Origin: Litorilituus lipolyticus
GTDB lineage: Bacteria > Pseudomonadota > Gammaproteobacteria > Enterobacterales > Alteromonadaceae
Assembly (NCBI RefSeq): GCF_006439335.1
Contig: NZ_SAWY01000018.1
Location: 1-64,000 of the forward strand
Length of the DNA: 64,000 nucleotides
Direction: 5' to 3'
Position 1 is the stretch's first letter; each line of letters starts with the position of its first letter. The notes below the pieces were generated by a model that searched no databases, was not told the DNA's origin, and saw nothing but the letters and a program-made list of their open reading frames with translations. A program made the translations under genes and the position numbers. Below are positions 25,869 through 35,418 of the stretch, in pieces.

Positions 25869-26792
25869 ATGAACAAATTGCTTTCAAGAACTATTGTATT
25901 TACATCACTTTTATTAAGCTTTATTAACATTGCAAATGCTGAATCATTCGTTGCATCAACTAATACGACAAATTCTAATAGCGAGTTAACCTTAAAAGCT
26001 TATTCAAAAGGGAGTTTTAAAGGGAAGGATAAACAAACCAAGGATTCACCTTTTGCTGCAACCAATGTCATAAAGTCAGAATTGATTAATGGAGCAAAGA
26101 CAGCTGAAACAACAAACACTAAAAATTCATCTAAAGAAACAAACGCAACAGGGCTGATAAGAGCTGACCATATAAAGATTAAGTCTGCTCGCAGAAATAC
26201 TCTGAGTAACTCTCTGATTAACTCTACTACGCCAGATGGTATGGAAAGTCATTACACTATATCAGCATCAAATAGCGCTACCCTCTTACATCATGATAGC
26301 TACAGCATATATGATGCATATAGCTTTTTATTAGATGATGTGGATTTTGATGGGTATTATCAAAGCTTTTCCATAACCTTTGACGCAGATTTTTATCCAT
26401 ATAGTTACATCAGTTATGTCAATGTGTATGCCGAGTTATATTTAAGTCACAATGGCGGCCCTTGGGTACATTATTACTCCACTGATGTATTTACACTCTA
26501 TGGCCAATCTGAAGAAGATGAATATGAAGTTATCACTACGCTACAGCAAGGCTTTACCCCTGGCTCATACGATGTACTCATCGACTTATACGATGCAGAT
26601 TATGAAGAGTTAGTTGTAAGTTATAGTGCAGATGATAATAACTCACTGTATGCTCTACCATTAGAAAGTACTGAGTATGATCAAGTGTATGAAACCGAAG
26701 TTATATATAGCTCCGGCGGTAGTTTTAATTTTATTGTTATTTTAACCTTAACATCGCTATTGCTATTTCGTAATAAATTTATAACTAGTTAA
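25869..26792 (+). CDS. Choice-of-anchor H-like surface protein with GlyGly-CTERM-like tail
   Basis: 307 aa with signal peptide (about 1-24, ending NIANA), a Ser/Thr/Asn/Lys-rich linker (25-125) and an acidic, Tyr/Asp-rich beta domain (about 130-270, e.g. DDVDFDGYYQSFSITFDADFY). The C-terminus is SSGGSFNF, a hydrophobic helix (IVILTLTSLLLF) and RNK. That Gly-Gly/helix/basic tripartite tail is the GlyGly-CTERM pattern cut by rhombosortase and linked to type II secretion. Assignment to choice-of-anchor H is by overall resemblance. It carries the PhoP-style box. Confidence 0.7.
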   Translation: MNKLLSRTIVFTSLLLSFINIANAESFVASTNTTNSNSELTLKAYSKGSFKGKDKQTKDSPFAATNVIKSELINGAKTAETTNTKNSSKETNATGLIRADHIKIKSARRNTLSNSLINSTTPDGMESHYTISASNSATLLHHDSYSIYDAYSFLLDDVDFDGYYQSFSITFDADFYPYSYISYVNVYAELYLSHNGGPWVHYYSTDVFTLYGQSEEDEYEVITTLQQGFTPGSYDVLIDLYDADYEELVVSYSADDNNSLYALPLESTEYDQVYETEVIYSSGGSFNFIVILTLTSLLLFRNKFITS

Positions 26793-26874
26793 AATGTAAA
26801 AGCCATTGACCATTGAAAGTATGCTCCATATAGTATTGATTAATATATATTTACTTGCTCAATAGGAATAACTA

Positions 26875-27825
26875 ATGGCAGGAGCTAGCTTACTTACTTT
26901 ATTAGACGATATTGCATTATTACTAGATGATGTCGCATTATTGTCTAAAGTAGCAGCTAAAAAAACAGCAGGTGTACTCGGAGACGATTTGGCCGTGAAT
27001 GCCGAACAACTTTCAGGTGGGATCAAAGCAGATAGAGAGCTCCCCGTGGTATGGGCAGTATTCAAAGGTTCATTACTTAATAAGTTTATATTAGTTCCAA
27101 TCGCGTTATTACTTAGTTTTTTTCTTCCTATAATTATTACACCACTACTCATGATTGGTGGTGCTTATTTATGCTACGAAGGATTTGAAAAGGTATGGCA
27201 TAAATTTAACCATAAAGATGAAGTAGAAAAAGACCATCAAAAGCTCGTCGCAGCGCTACAAGACTCCGAAGTAGATATTCAAGAATTTGAAAAAGATAAA
27301 ATAAAAGGAGCCATAAGAACAGATTTTATTTTATCCGCTGAAATCATCATTATTGCTCTAGGGACTATTGCGGATAAGTCCATAGGTATGCAAATCATCG
27401 TCTTAAGTTTTATTGCATTAGCCATGACTGTGGGGGTTTATGGATTAGTGGCAGGCATAGTTAAAATTGACGATGGTGGCTTACTGCTTTTGAAGGCTAA
27501 AGGAAATAACCTCTGGTCTAAATTTCAACGACTATTAGGTCAAGCAATGCTAAGTTTTGCACCTAAGTTAATGAAGTTTTTAGCCGTGGCTGGGACTATT
27601 GCGATGTGGTTAATAGGTGGTTCTTTAATCAGCCATGGTGTTCATGCGATAACCCCATACATTGGCCTATTGAGTGATTATGCCGCTCATGTTCCATTAG
27701 TTGGCGCAGTGCTTAAGCCTATAACACCTATTATTATAGATTTGATCATAGGTTTTACTTTAGGTGCTATTATCGTTTTTACTCAGATAATGCTTAACGC
27801 GATAATTAACAAAAAAACAAATTAG
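26875..27825 (+). CDS. DUF808 (YedI-like) inner-membrane protein
   Basis: 316-aa polytopic membrane protein with about six hydrophobic segments. The N-terminus MAGASLLTLLDDIALLLDDVALLSKVAAKKT and the AGVLGDDLAVNAEQLSG segment are the hallmarks of the YedI/DUF808 family. Full length. Function unknown in any organism I know of. It has its own start after a 82-bp gap from the surface-protein gene. Confidence 0.9.
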   Translation: MAGASLLTLLDDIALLLDDVALLSKVAAKKTAGVLGDDLAVNAEQLSGGIKADRELPVVWAVFKGSLLNKFILVPIALLLSFFLPIIITPLLMIGGAYLCYEGFEKVWHKFNHKDEVEKDHQKLVAALQDSEVDIQEFEKDKIKGAIRTDFILSAEIIIIALGTIADKSIGMQIIVLSFIALAMTVGVYGLVAGIVKIDDGGLLLLKAKGNNLWSKFQRLLGQAMLSFAPKLMKFLAVAGTIAMWLIGGSLISHGVHAITPYIGLLSDYAAHVPLVGAVLKPITPIIIDLIIGFTLGAIIVFTQIMLNAIINKKTN

Positions 27826-27841
27826 TCAAGGTAATATAGAG

Positions 27842-28849
27842 TTAATCAACGGTTAAGATTACTTTACCCATAGTTAGATTGTTTTTAAGTTTATCATGAG
27901 CCTGTTCCACTTCTTGCCAAGAAAGACAAGAGTCAATAATGGGCTTAATTTGCTTTTTAGATAACATTGTCATGAAATCTTTCTTAAAAGCATTTATCAG
28001 CTCTGTTTTATAGTCGTCTGAGCGATTTCTTAAGGTAGAAGACTTTATAGTTATTCTTTTACTTAGCAACTTGGCAAAATCAACGGGATCACTATAACGA
28101 CCTCCTAGCATAGCTAACATAACGATACAGCCATCAAGTGCACATACATTGATATTCTTTTGTAAATAATTACCACCAACCATATCAATAATAACGTCAT
28201 AACCACTATTAACATGCGCTTTACTGTAACTAACAAAATCTTCACTGTTGTAGTTGATGGCATGATCAGCACCAAGATTTAGACAAGCGTCTACTTTCTT
28301 TTGAGTACCTACTGTAACAGTAACAAAGCAGCCAATTGCTTTAGCTAATTGAATGGCGGCTGTGCCAACACCACTTGCTCCTGCATGAATCAATACATTA
28401 CATTGTTGTTGATTTTGTTTTTTATGGTGAATAACAGAGTTTAAGTTCGCCAGTGTGAATAAGCTTTGGTAAGCAGTTAAAAAAACTTCAGCTAATGCAG
28501 CCCCTTCTATAGCAGAAAAGCCATTAGGTAAAAGCATAATATGCTCTGCTTTAACTTTGACATACTCTGCATAACCACCACCAGGCACCAAACAAAATAC
28601 TGTAGAATTTGCAGGGAAATTAGATTGTTCGACTAGGCTTCCGCAAGCAACAATTGTTCCGCAGACTTCAAGGCCCAATATGGTGGATTCACCTTTTGGC
28701 GCTGAATATTTACCATGTCTTTGTAACAAGTCGGCACGATTAACGCCAATGGTTTCTACTTTTATTAGGCATTCGTCTGGCGCTATAGTTGGTTTAACAG
28801 TGGTTTTTATGCTGAGTGAAAAGTCTGATTCTACAGCAATATACTTCAT
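27842..28849 (-). CDS. NAD(P)H-quinone oxidoreductase-type MDR protein
   Basis: 335-aa zinc-independent medium-chain reductase. Conserved features are GVNRADLLQRHGKY (PIG3/TP53I3-like N-terminus) and the Rossmann motif HAGASGVGTAAIQLAKA (about 151-167), followed by a second-half barrel. The catalytic zinc cysteines of alcohol dehydrogenases are absent. It likely reduces quinones or enals with NADPH in the cytoplasm. The substrate is not predictable. Confidence 0.87.
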   Translation of the reverse strand: MKYIAVESDFSLSIKTTVKPTIAPDECLIKVETIGVNRADLLQRHGKYSAPKGESTILGLEVCGTIVACGSLVEQSNFPANSTVFCLVPGGGYAEYVKVKAEHIMLLPNGFSAIEGAALAEVFLTAYQSLFTLANLNSVIHHKKQNQQQCNVLIHAGASGVGTAAIQLAKAIGCFVTVTVGTQKKVDACLNLGADHAINYNSEDFVSYSKAHVNSGYDVIIDMVGGNYLQKNINVCALDGCIVMLAMLGGRYSDPVDFAKLLSKRITIKSSTLRNRSDDYKTELINAFKKDFMTMLSKKQIKPIIDSCLSWQEVEQAHDKLKNNLTMGKVILTVD

Positions 28850-28878
28850 TGGATTGTTCTCATGGCAGTGATCGTTTT

Positions 28879-29703
28879 TTAAAAGATACCATCATCGAAT
28901 ATTCGCCATTTCACTTTTATCTCAGCTAATTCGCCGCTTTCTTCTAATTGCTTAAAAGCTGCTTGAAAGCGTTTAACTAAGTCAATGTCAGACGTTTTAC
29001 TAAAGGCAATATCTAGAGAATTGTCAAGTTCTGGTGCACTTGCAATAGGCATTAATAAACTTTCTTGGAAGCCTAAATCAATCGCTTGGCTTTTAATAAT
29101 TAAGCTATTACCTAATATCATATTTACCCGATGATTATATAACATTTGGATTGGCTGATTATTATTGACAACACGATAAACGTTATTAAAACCATGCTCT
29201 GTTAAGTATTGTTCAGAATTATGTTCATTGGTCGCAGCAACAGATATGTTCTTTAAAAGTGGTAATTCACTAATAGGTTGAGAAAAATTAGTTTTTAGTC
29301 CCCAAAAATGAAACTGCTCGTACCGCAAAGAACCAACCCAATGAAATAATTCATGCCTTTTTTTAGTATGAGAAATCGAATAAATTAAAATATTCTTTTC
29401 ATTTAGTGCCCTATCATATGCTCGAGCCCAAGGAATAACCTTAATGTCAGCTTCATCTTGAGTGATCTCAAATAAACGATGTATTACCTCTGTTGCATAC
29501 CCACCGAGAGATCCATCATCATTTTGTTGTTGAAAAGGTGGCAAGTACTCAGTTAAAACTTCAACAGTTTGAGCTTTAATAGTAAAACTCAAACAAGCTA
29601 AGCATAAAAGCACTACTCTTAAAGCTATTCCATTACAAAATAGTGCTAATTTGGCTGATAGATTAAATGACATAAACATAGCGGTTAACTTTGAAAAATA
29701 CAT
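28879..29703 (-). CDS. Periplasmic solute-binding protein (SBP_bac_3-like)
   Basis: 274 aa with a long N-terminal signal (about 1-44, ending TIKAQT). The mature part starts VEVLTEYLPPFQQQNDDGSLGGYATEVIHRLFE, the usual beginning of family-3 amino-acid-type binding proteins, and contains IKVIPWARAYDRALNEKN. No transporter genes are nearby, so this is an orphan binding protein of the type common in Alteromonadales, possibly a sensor partner. Confidence 0.82.
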   Translation of the reverse strand: MYFSKLTAMFMSFNLSAKLALFCNGIALRVVLLCLACLSFTIKAQTVEVLTEYLPPFQQQNDDGSLGGYATEVIHRLFEITQDEADIKVIPWARAYDRALNEKNILIYSISHTKKRHELFHWVGSLRYEQFHFWGLKTNFSQPISELPLLKNISVAATNEHNSEQYLTEHGFNNVYRVVNNNQPIQMLYNHRVNMILGNSLIIKSQAIDLGFQESLLMPIASAPELDNSLDIAFSKTSDIDLVKRFQAAFKQLEESGELAEIKVKWRIFDDGIF

Positions 29704-29816
29704 GCTACAACATAAAACAGAATTTTAAAGTAACAATATATTAACATAGACAAGATTATGCAATCATTAACACGCTATTTTTTGTACGTAAGTGTAAAAA
29801 GACTGTAGTGTATTAT

Positions 29817-30497
29817 TTACTTAGTTTTCGTGTTGTCATTTTCTACGGAAATCGTCGCCTTTATTATCTTAATTTCCTCAGTAGTTCTGCCACCTCTACT
29901 ACCCAGTTTTTCAATAGCCTTCAACGTGGTTTCTAATCCTTGAGTGACTTCACCAAAAACAGTGTGTTTACCATCTAAAAACACTGTTGGCTGAAAAGTA
30001 ATAAAAAACTGACTACCATCGGTGTTAGGGCCAGCATTAGCCATACTTAGCATGCCTGCTTTGGTATGACGCGCATCACCGTCAAATTCACCAGCATATT
30101 TATAGCCGGGATTACCACGACCATTACCTAGAGGATCACCACCTTGAGCCATAAAGCCTGGTATAACACGGTGAAAAGTTAAATCATCGTAGAAACCAAG
30201 CTTCGTTAAATACATGGTACTAGAAACATGCATTGGGGCATCTTTATGTAGTAGTTTAATTTTAATCGCACCGGCTGTTGTTTCTAAATTCCAAAAGTAT
30301 GCTTTTCCTTGAGTGAAAGGTAATAGTTCAGGTTTGACTAATTTAGTCTTCCATCTAGTATCTGTTTTATCAATATTTTGTGATGCTATAAATTGTTGTA
30401 CTCGTTTAATAGCGAGGTCGGGACCACAACATGCAGCCAGCATAAATATTAAGCAAAAGGGTAATAAAACCCGGCGCTTTTTAACTATATGATTCAT
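29817..30497 (-). CDS. Cyclophilin-type peptidyl-prolyl isomerase lipoprotein
   Basis: 226 aa with lipobox FMLAAC. The cyclophilin domain (about 65-215) contains FHRVIPGFMAQGGDPLGNGRGNPGYKY, MANAGPNTDGSQFFITF and FLDGKHTVFGEV. The catalytic Arg in FHRVIPGF, FITF and the HTVFG pocket are present. It folds proteins in the periplasm, attached to a membrane. It is not the short PpiB. Confidence 0.92.
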   Translation of the reverse strand: MNHIVKKRRVLLPFCLIFMLAACCGPDLAIKRVQQFIASQNIDKTDTRWKTKLVKPELLPFTQGKAYFWNLETTAGAIKIKLLHKDAPMHVSSTMYLTKLGFYDDLTFHRVIPGFMAQGGDPLGNGRGNPGYKYAGEFDGDARHTKAGMLSMANAGPNTDGSQFFITFQPTVFLDGKHTVFGEVTQGLETTLKAIEKLGSRGGRTTEEIKIIKATISVENDNTKTK

Positions 30498-30557
30498 ATT
30501 TTTCCTTATTATTTTTGTTTCATCATTTCTTTAAAAGGTAGATATTTAAGTCTTATT

Positions 30558-30914
30558 TTAATTCTCAGCTAGCGCTTGTGATGTAAATGAAATACCTGCC
30601 CAGCCCGTTTTCATAAAATTACGAATATTACCATGATCTTTACCCTCAGGGTTCTCTAACACATCTTTGCGATAATATTCACCAAAGCACGCTAAAGTTT
30701 GTTGTTCAGATAAGTTAAGTAATTTTGCGAAATAAAATATCTTACAAGAGCCTTCATTCATACCCTTTTCATTTATCAGATCACCATTAGTAAATGCGCT
30801 TCCAGCATAGTTATAATGACTTTTTATTACTTCCATAACATCTTTAAACTGAACACTTTCTGGCTGTTGTGATAATTTTATAATTAACTGCTGTACTGTA
30901 CTTTCACTATTCAT
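30558..30914 (-). CDS. HopJ-type conserved protein
   Basis: 118 aa covering the whole HopJ type III effector family: VQFKDVMEVIKSHYNYAGSAFTNG, NEGSCKIFYFAKL and FGEYYRKDVLENPEGKDHGNIRNFM. The name comes from a Pseudomonas effector, but the family is widespread in bacteria without type III secretion and no secretion genes are present. Function unknown. The 19-bp gap to the upstream DUF2999 gene suggests an operon. Confidence 0.9.
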   Translation of the reverse strand: MNSESTVQQLIIKLSQQPESVQFKDVMEVIKSHYNYAGSAFTNGDLINEKGMNEGSCKIFYFAKLLNLSEQQTLACFGEYYRKDVLENPEGKDHGNIRNFMKTGWAGISFTSQALAEN

Positions 30915-30933
30915 TCTAGTTAAACCTAATTCA

Positions 30934-31194
30934 TTACGATTGCTGATCTTTTAATTTTTCTTTGGCTGCTTCAACTTTTGAAAAGTCCAAGCCTAATTCT
31001 TCAACAGCTTCTTTGATTAAATGCGGCTGTGTCATAACTAAGCCCATTAACGCTTGTAATTTTTCTGCTGGAATACCAAGTTCGCCAATAATAGTCATAG
31101 CCATCATTGGGTTTTCAGTTAATGTTTGAAACAATTGTGTGACTTTTTCGTCAGACACATTGTGCTCTTTTAATAATTGGATAATTGGGTTCAT
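30934..31194 (-). CDS. DUF2999-family small protein
   Basis: 86-aa helical protein: MNPIIQLLKEHNVSDEKVTQLFQTLTENPMMAM, then LGIPAEKLQALMGLVMTQPHLIKEAVEELGLDFSKVEAAKE. This is the DUF2999 family of Alteromonadales and Vibrionaceae. Function unknown. It precedes hopJ by 19 bp. Confidence 0.82.
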   Translation of the reverse strand: MNPIIQLLKEHNVSDEKVTQLFQTLTENPMMAMTIIGELGIPAEKLQALMGLVMTQPHLIKEAVEELGLDFSKVEAAKEKLKDQQS

Positions 31195-31282
31195 TAATAA
31201 TACTCTCTGTAAAATGATAAAAGTGCCGCAAACTTAGCACTCTCTTAATAAAATATAAATCCGGATATCTAAATAGGTTTAA

Positions 31283-32329
31283 TTATTCAGAGTTATTAGG
31301 ATTTTTCTCTTTTAATCTTTTTCGATAATTCGACTTAGCTAGTTTTTGTAAATCAGCAACTTCATCACTTTCATCTACAATCTCACGGCCCAAAAAAGTT
31401 TCAATTGCATCTTCTAAAGTCACAACGCCAGCGGTTTGACCAAAATGATCTTCAACAACAAAAATATGCTCATTACGTTTAATAAACAAATCTAATAGAT
31501 TTAGTACGGGTAAGCTCTCTGAAACCCGACCAATTGGCGATAAAATAGTACTTATATCTTCACTGCCCTTTCCTTCTCTATCTTGTTGATACAGCTTCCC
31601 CTTAATTACAACTCCAACTATGTTATCAATAGATTCATCATAAATAGGAATTCGGGTAAAAGTTGATGTTTTTTCATTGGTAATAGCATCACTGATACTG
31701 ACATGTTTCTCAAGTGCGTGCACTACACTACGCGGCGTTAATATTTCTTCAGTTTTTGTATCACGCATTTGAAGAATATTGTCTAAAAGCAAACTTTCAT
31801 GGTTGTCCAAACTACCAGACTTTTTACTCATGGCTGCAAGCGTTTTCAACTCTTCCCGACTATTAATTGGCTGACCTTTTTTACTAAATAACTGAGTGAC
31901 TAGGGAAGAAAGCCATACCAACGGGTAAACTAATTTGATTAATAATGAAATAACATAAGAAGACGGAATAGCCAGCGCTCGCCAAAAAGTAGCCCCTAAT
32001 GTTTTAGGTATGATTTCAGAAAGATACAAAATGGCTAATGTTAATAAAAAAGCAATTAAAGTTTCTTTTTGTTCACCAAAAACCTTAATAGCTTGCGCAC
32101 CTACGCCTGCAGCACCCATAGTGTGTGCAAAGGTATTTAAAATGAGAATACTTGAAATAGACTGATCTAAATTATCTTTGACCTTCGAAAGTACTTTTGC
32201 CCCCCGAGCTTTTGCTGCTGTTTTTTGCGCCACAAATGTGGGTGTAACAGATAATAAAACCGCCTCAAGAATCGAGCATAAAAAAGAAACGCCGATGGCA
32301 ACGACCAGATAAATTATAAGCAGAGTCAT
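31283..32329 (-). CDS. CNNM/CorC-type transporter-like protein with CBS pair
   Basis: 348 aa. The N-terminal DUF21/CNNM membrane domain (about 1-160) has four hydrophobic segments and the family motif SEIIPKTLGATF. A CBS-pair domain (about 190-325) with EILTPRSVV and FVVEDHFGQTAGVVTLEDAIE follows. CNNM-CBS proteins take part in magnesium or cobalt efflux. The CorC_HlyC C-terminal domain found in longer members is missing. This is the last core gene before the accessory island. Confidence 0.88.
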   Translation of the reverse strand: MTLLIIYLVVAIGVSFLCSILEAVLLSVTPTFVAQKTAAKARGAKVLSKVKDNLDQSISSILILNTFAHTMGAAGVGAQAIKVFGEQKETLIAFLLTLAILYLSEIIPKTLGATFWRALAIPSSYVISLLIKLVYPLVWLSSLVTQLFSKKGQPINSREELKTLAAMSKKSGSLDNHESLLLDNILQMRDTKTEEILTPRSVVHALEKHVSISDAITNEKTSTFTRIPIYDESIDNIVGVVIKGKLYQQDREGKGSEDISTILSPIGRVSESLPVLNLLDLFIKRNEHIFVVEDHFGQTAGVVTLEDAIETFLGREIVDESDEVADLQKLAKSNYRKRLKEKNPNNSE

Positions 32330-32446
32330 AGGGTTATTTGATTAACCATCAATTAAGAAATATAAAAAGTGAGTACTATGATATCAATTGTGACACAGTA
32401 TTTGATAGTTATATTTGATAGTTAATAAAATTTTACGAGTTAAACG

Positions 32447-33568
32447 CTAAGATTGTCCTCTCAGTCTAGTAGCGCTTTTAATGTCACTTTCTATCTGTTT
32501 AATTTGATTTATAAAGTGTTCTGCTACCAATTCATGATCATAATAATCATCACCCGTAATACTTATTGTCTGCTTAGTACGCTTGCCTATAGGTAAGTAT
32601 TTATTTAACAAATTACATTCAATAGATCTAATCCCTAAATCGTAAGGTATATAAAACCCTAACCAATAACTTCCTTCATATTTGTCTATACAAAATCGAA
32701 CACAACTACTCGTTTTTATATTTTGTAATTCGAAAGCTTTCGAGACATCAAACCAAACCAACCTATTTTTATCGTCTAAGTGAACATCTATTCCATGTTC
32801 CTTTATATAGTTCACTATTTTAGGTAGCTCAGAAGGTCGATATTTCAACAGAGTGTCTAGAGCTTTTCTATTACTAGTATCATCCCATATAGATTCACAG
32901 ATTTCTTTTAGCTCTTGATTTGGCACAATATTTTCCTTAACTAATAACTCTAAATAACTTTCTATTAATAACGTTGTTTTACTGCAACTAGCGGTTAAGT
33001 TACTCAATACATTATAAATGCTTTGATACGATCCAAGCATCCAGTGCTCATTTCCCCCCTTGGCTGGCTCTAAAGATGGAGTCAAAAAAATAAAAAAATG
33101 TTGAAATGATGAAAAGTGTGCTTTTACAAAATCCTCATACTTTTTAAGTTGTCCGCCGTCACTTCCATCCGTGCGTTCACCTGCCCAAATTTTATTTTCT
33201 ATAACCGTCACAACTTGATTAGCTCTATCAACAATTAATATGTCAATATCGCCTAATGATTCTCGGTAAACCGTCATATCTAATGGAGTTCTTCCATTAT
33301 GCTGGCATATTTTATCAACATAAGTTTGCAAATTTGAGTTTACATGTGCCTGTTCATATATAAAGCCTTGTAAGATTTGAGCGAGTGCCTGATGGCAGAA
33401 TTCATGATCCTTACTATCAATTAACCAACCCAATAAGTTGGAATGTTTAACCTCTTGAGATCCTAAACCAATAACCTGTAAAAGATTGAATTTTTGATAA
33501 GCTTTCTGGTTTAAGCTTGTAATTATTTCTGGAAGATTTTCTCGAAATAGTTCGACTTCATTTTTCAT
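32447..33568 (-). CDS. PD-(D/E)XK nuclease superfamily protein
   Basis: 373 aa. The N-terminal segment (about 1-170) has EVKHSNLLGWLIDS, then GDIDILIVDR and VTVIENKIWAGE, giving the D...ExK core of PD-(D/E)XK enzymes (Asp near 128, Glu-Asn-Lys near 143). A long C-terminal region (about 200-373) is not recognised. Probably a DNA nuclease or restriction-like protein. It lies 44 bp after the upstream 165-aa gene and is probably driven from the same operator A promoter at 34157. Confidence 0.75.
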   Translation of the reverse strand: MKNEVELFRENLPEIITSLNQKAYQKFNLLQVIGLGSQEVKHSNLLGWLIDSKDHEFCHQALAQILQGFIYEQAHVNSNLQTYVDKICQHNGRTPLDMTVYRESLGDIDILIVDRANQVVTVIENKIWAGERTDGSDGGQLKKYEDFVKAHFSSFQHFFIFLTPSLEPAKGGNEHWMLGSYQSIYNVLSNLTASCSKTTLLIESYLELLVKENIVPNQELKEICESIWDDTSNRKALDTLLKYRPSELPKIVNYIKEHGIDVHLDDKNRLVWFDVSKAFELQNIKTSSCVRFCIDKYEGSYWLGFYIPYDLGIRSIECNLLNKYLPIGKRTKQTISITGDDYYDHELVAEHFINQIKQIESDIKSATRLRGQS

Positions 33569-33612
33569 TATTAATGTCCCAAAGTTGAATCAAAAAACTA
33601 AAATAAATCATA

Positions 33613-34110
33613 CTACTTTATATATAGATACAGTTCATAGTCGTTCAAATATTCTCTGATAAACTCTTCTGTAAATTCTCTATCTCTTGGAGTTACTATC
33701 ACTTTACAACCTTTTGGTGCGATGACTTTTTTGCTTTTCTTTTCAGTACGCTGTATATCAACGTAGGTATGTAGATATGATTCAACTTCTTCTGAGTTGC
33801 TTAGGAGCTTAAAGTCTTCATCAAGGCTAATAATGTGATCGTATGCCGAGTTAATTTCTGTGATTGTTGTCAGTTTGAGCGGCTCAGGTGTGAAGTTTCT
33901 GCCTTCAAAACCTACCAATACAATACGCTTAGCTTGCCATAAACCATGATTGCCAAGTGCAGTAACCTTTATCCCATCACTATCACGATTGTTTCTTCTA
34001 AAAGACTCAATGCGATGTATTTCAAGTAAGCCCTTAACAAACTGAGGAAGCAATGCAATGTTATAAGTATGTTTTAGGCCAAAGTTTTCAAAAATATCTT
34101 TTAATATCAT
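33613..34110 (-). CDS. Hypothetical protein of the operator A regulon
   Basis: 165 aa, not recognised. A longer reading frame from 34164 starts inside the operator A palindrome, so I chose ATG 34110 (MILKDIFENFG), preceded by AAGAAA. Residues 90-150 have mixed alpha/beta character, and the Lys-rich stretch KKSKKVIAPKGCKVIV is followed by a basic/acidic tail. No signal peptide or membrane helix. Cotranscribed with the PD-(D/E)XK gene. Confidence 0.6.
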   Translation of the reverse strand: MILKDIFENFGLKHTYNIALLPQFVKGLLEIHRIESFRRNNRDSDGIKVTALGNHGLWQAKRIVLVGFEGRNFTPEPLKLTTITEINSAYDHIISLDEDFKLLSNSEEVESYLHTYVDIQRTEKKSKKVIAPKGCKVIVTPRDREFTEEFIREYLNDYELYLYIK

Positions 34111-34156
34111 GAGTATTTCTTTTTGATTAAACAATAATGAAATACTAATGCTGTTA

Positions 34157-34175
34157 TGCGACATGATAGATCGCA
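34157..34175 (-). promoter_or_regulatory. Operator A copy 1 (TGCGA-N9-TCGCA)
   Basis: The site TGCGACATGATAGATCGCA has inverted arms TGCGA and TCGCA, 47 bp before the ATG at 34110. It is one of three closely similar 19-bp sites in front of genes of the first WYL unit. Confidence 0.72.
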
Positions 34176-34190
34176 GTGTAAAAGTTAATA

Positions 34191-35024
34191 CTATTGAATC
34201 CAGCCGATATGTTTTGCTCTTTCAATAATCAATTCATCTTCCTTAAGAACTTCAGGTATATAGTCAAATGGGCTGTTATCGTCAAAATCATAAGTCCCCA
34301 TTAGCTGATAATCTTCACTCATCGCTTCTAAGCACATCTCTCGATCACGAAACTTTGACGGAATGGCACCTAAATTAATCATATTAACCCAAGAAAAGCA
34401 TAATTCTCGTGTTAAATACTCTTCAGGGACTTCATAGAAATTCCAGGGGTAAAAACCAATATACTCACGACATAACGCTTCATTAATTAAGATTTCTGGC
34501 ACATCACTAAGCGCTGATCCTGTTTTCATCGCTTCTAAGCAGAGCTTTTCATCTCTATATTGAGCAGGAACATCTTTGAGGTTTGATTTATTCATTTGCA
34601 TGAGATTTAGAAAATCATCATAAGATTCAGCTTTAAATAAATCAATTTGATAATATATTTTAAGGATTTCATTGACTGCATCATCGGTTACAATCCGTTG
34701 ACGAGCATCTAATAATGATGAATTATTAGATCTATCTAGCTCAACCGCCTCAACTATGTCGTTCTCTGGTTGCTTTTCTTCCTGTAAGGCTTTTAACAGA
34801 GTTGTTGCCTTTTCTTTTATGTTGAGTAATAACAACATTCTTTTTTCTTCCATAGCTTTATTACGGTTTTTAATAAATTTTTGAACATATTCTAAAATAA
34901 AAAAATACGCTCCAATAAATGCCAAAATAAGCAAAGGCTCTTGCCAAAAAACAATACATATTAGTGCGATATATAAAATGGTAACTATTACTTTAAGTGT
35001 CCACTTTGCATTTGTTGAGAACAT
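34191..35024 (-). CDS. Membrane protein with DUF4116-like repeats
   Basis: 277 aa from ATG 35024, preceded by AAGGAAG (an in-frame TTG at 35042 overlaps that ribosome site). Two membrane helices (about 8-50, LKVIVTILYIALICIVFW and LLILAFIGAYFFIL), then a cytoplasmic coiled-coil part. The C-terminal half (about 140-270) has repeats of the DUF4116 kind: LCLEAMKTGSALSDVPE, LCREYIGFYPWNFYEVPE and MCLEAMSEDYQL. Role unknown. It carries its own operator A. Confidence 0.65.
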   Translation of the reverse strand: MFSTNAKWTLKVIVTILYIALICIVFWQEPLLILAFIGAYFFILEYVQKFIKNRNKAMEEKRMLLLLNIKEKATTLLKALQEEKQPENDIVEAVELDRSNNSSLLDARQRIVTDDAVNEILKIYYQIDLFKAESYDDFLNLMQMNKSNLKDVPAQYRDEKLCLEAMKTGSALSDVPEILINEALCREYIGFYPWNFYEVPEEYLTRELCFSWVNMINLGAIPSKFRDREMCLEAMSEDYQLMGTYDFDDNSPFDYIPEVLKEDELIIERAKHIGWIQ

Positions 35025-35088
35025 AAAAGTCTTCCTTAGCAATATAAGCTTGATCTATCTGTTCAATGTATAAATAGTAACTAAAAGG

Positions 35089-35107
35089 TACGACATAATG
35101 AATCGCA
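35089..35107 (-). promoter_or_regulatory. Operator A copy 2
   Basis: TACGACATAATGAATCGCA differs from the TGCGA-N9-TCGCA consensus mainly at one base of the left arm. It lies 65 bp before the ATG at 35024. Confidence 0.65.
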
Positions 35108-35113
35108 CCAATT

Positions 35114-35374
35114 TTAATCAAGTAACCAAAACTTATTATATTTTTCAGCTAAATCAATACTGTCAGGGTTATTGAACACCTTAGCTACTTCACCCCAACT
35201 AGATTTTCGGCTTTTATCCCTATCAAAACAATCACAACTATCATCATAAAAAACATTGCCTTGCCTAAACATAAAATAAAAAGACACATCACATTTAGCA
35301 CAGCTGTTTACTGGCCATGCTCGGATCTTTTTTATTTCTACTATTTCCATAAAATCGTCTGGTAATTTAGTCAT
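35114..35374 (-). CDS. Small cysteine-rich protein, possible zinc ribbon
   Basis: 86 aa. Cysteines are arranged as CAKC near residues 21-24 and CDC near 48-50, as in a zinc-binding ribbon. The rest is unfamiliar. GGGAA precedes the start at 35374. It is third after the WYL gene and the UDG-like gene, in the same direction, with a 57-bp gap. Confidence 0.55.
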   Translation of the reverse strand: MTKLPDDFMEIVEIKKIRAWPVNSCAKCDVSFYFMFRQGNVFYDDSCDCFDRDKSRKSSWGEVAKVFNNPDSIDLAEKYNKFWLLD

Positions 35375-35418
35375 GTTTTTCCCTAATGAATTTTCAATAT
35401 ATTCTATTCAGATTTAGG

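Noticed and set aside
30558-30914. HopJ as evidence of a type III secretion system
   Set aside because: The family is common in bacteria without type III secretion and no secretion genes are in the window.
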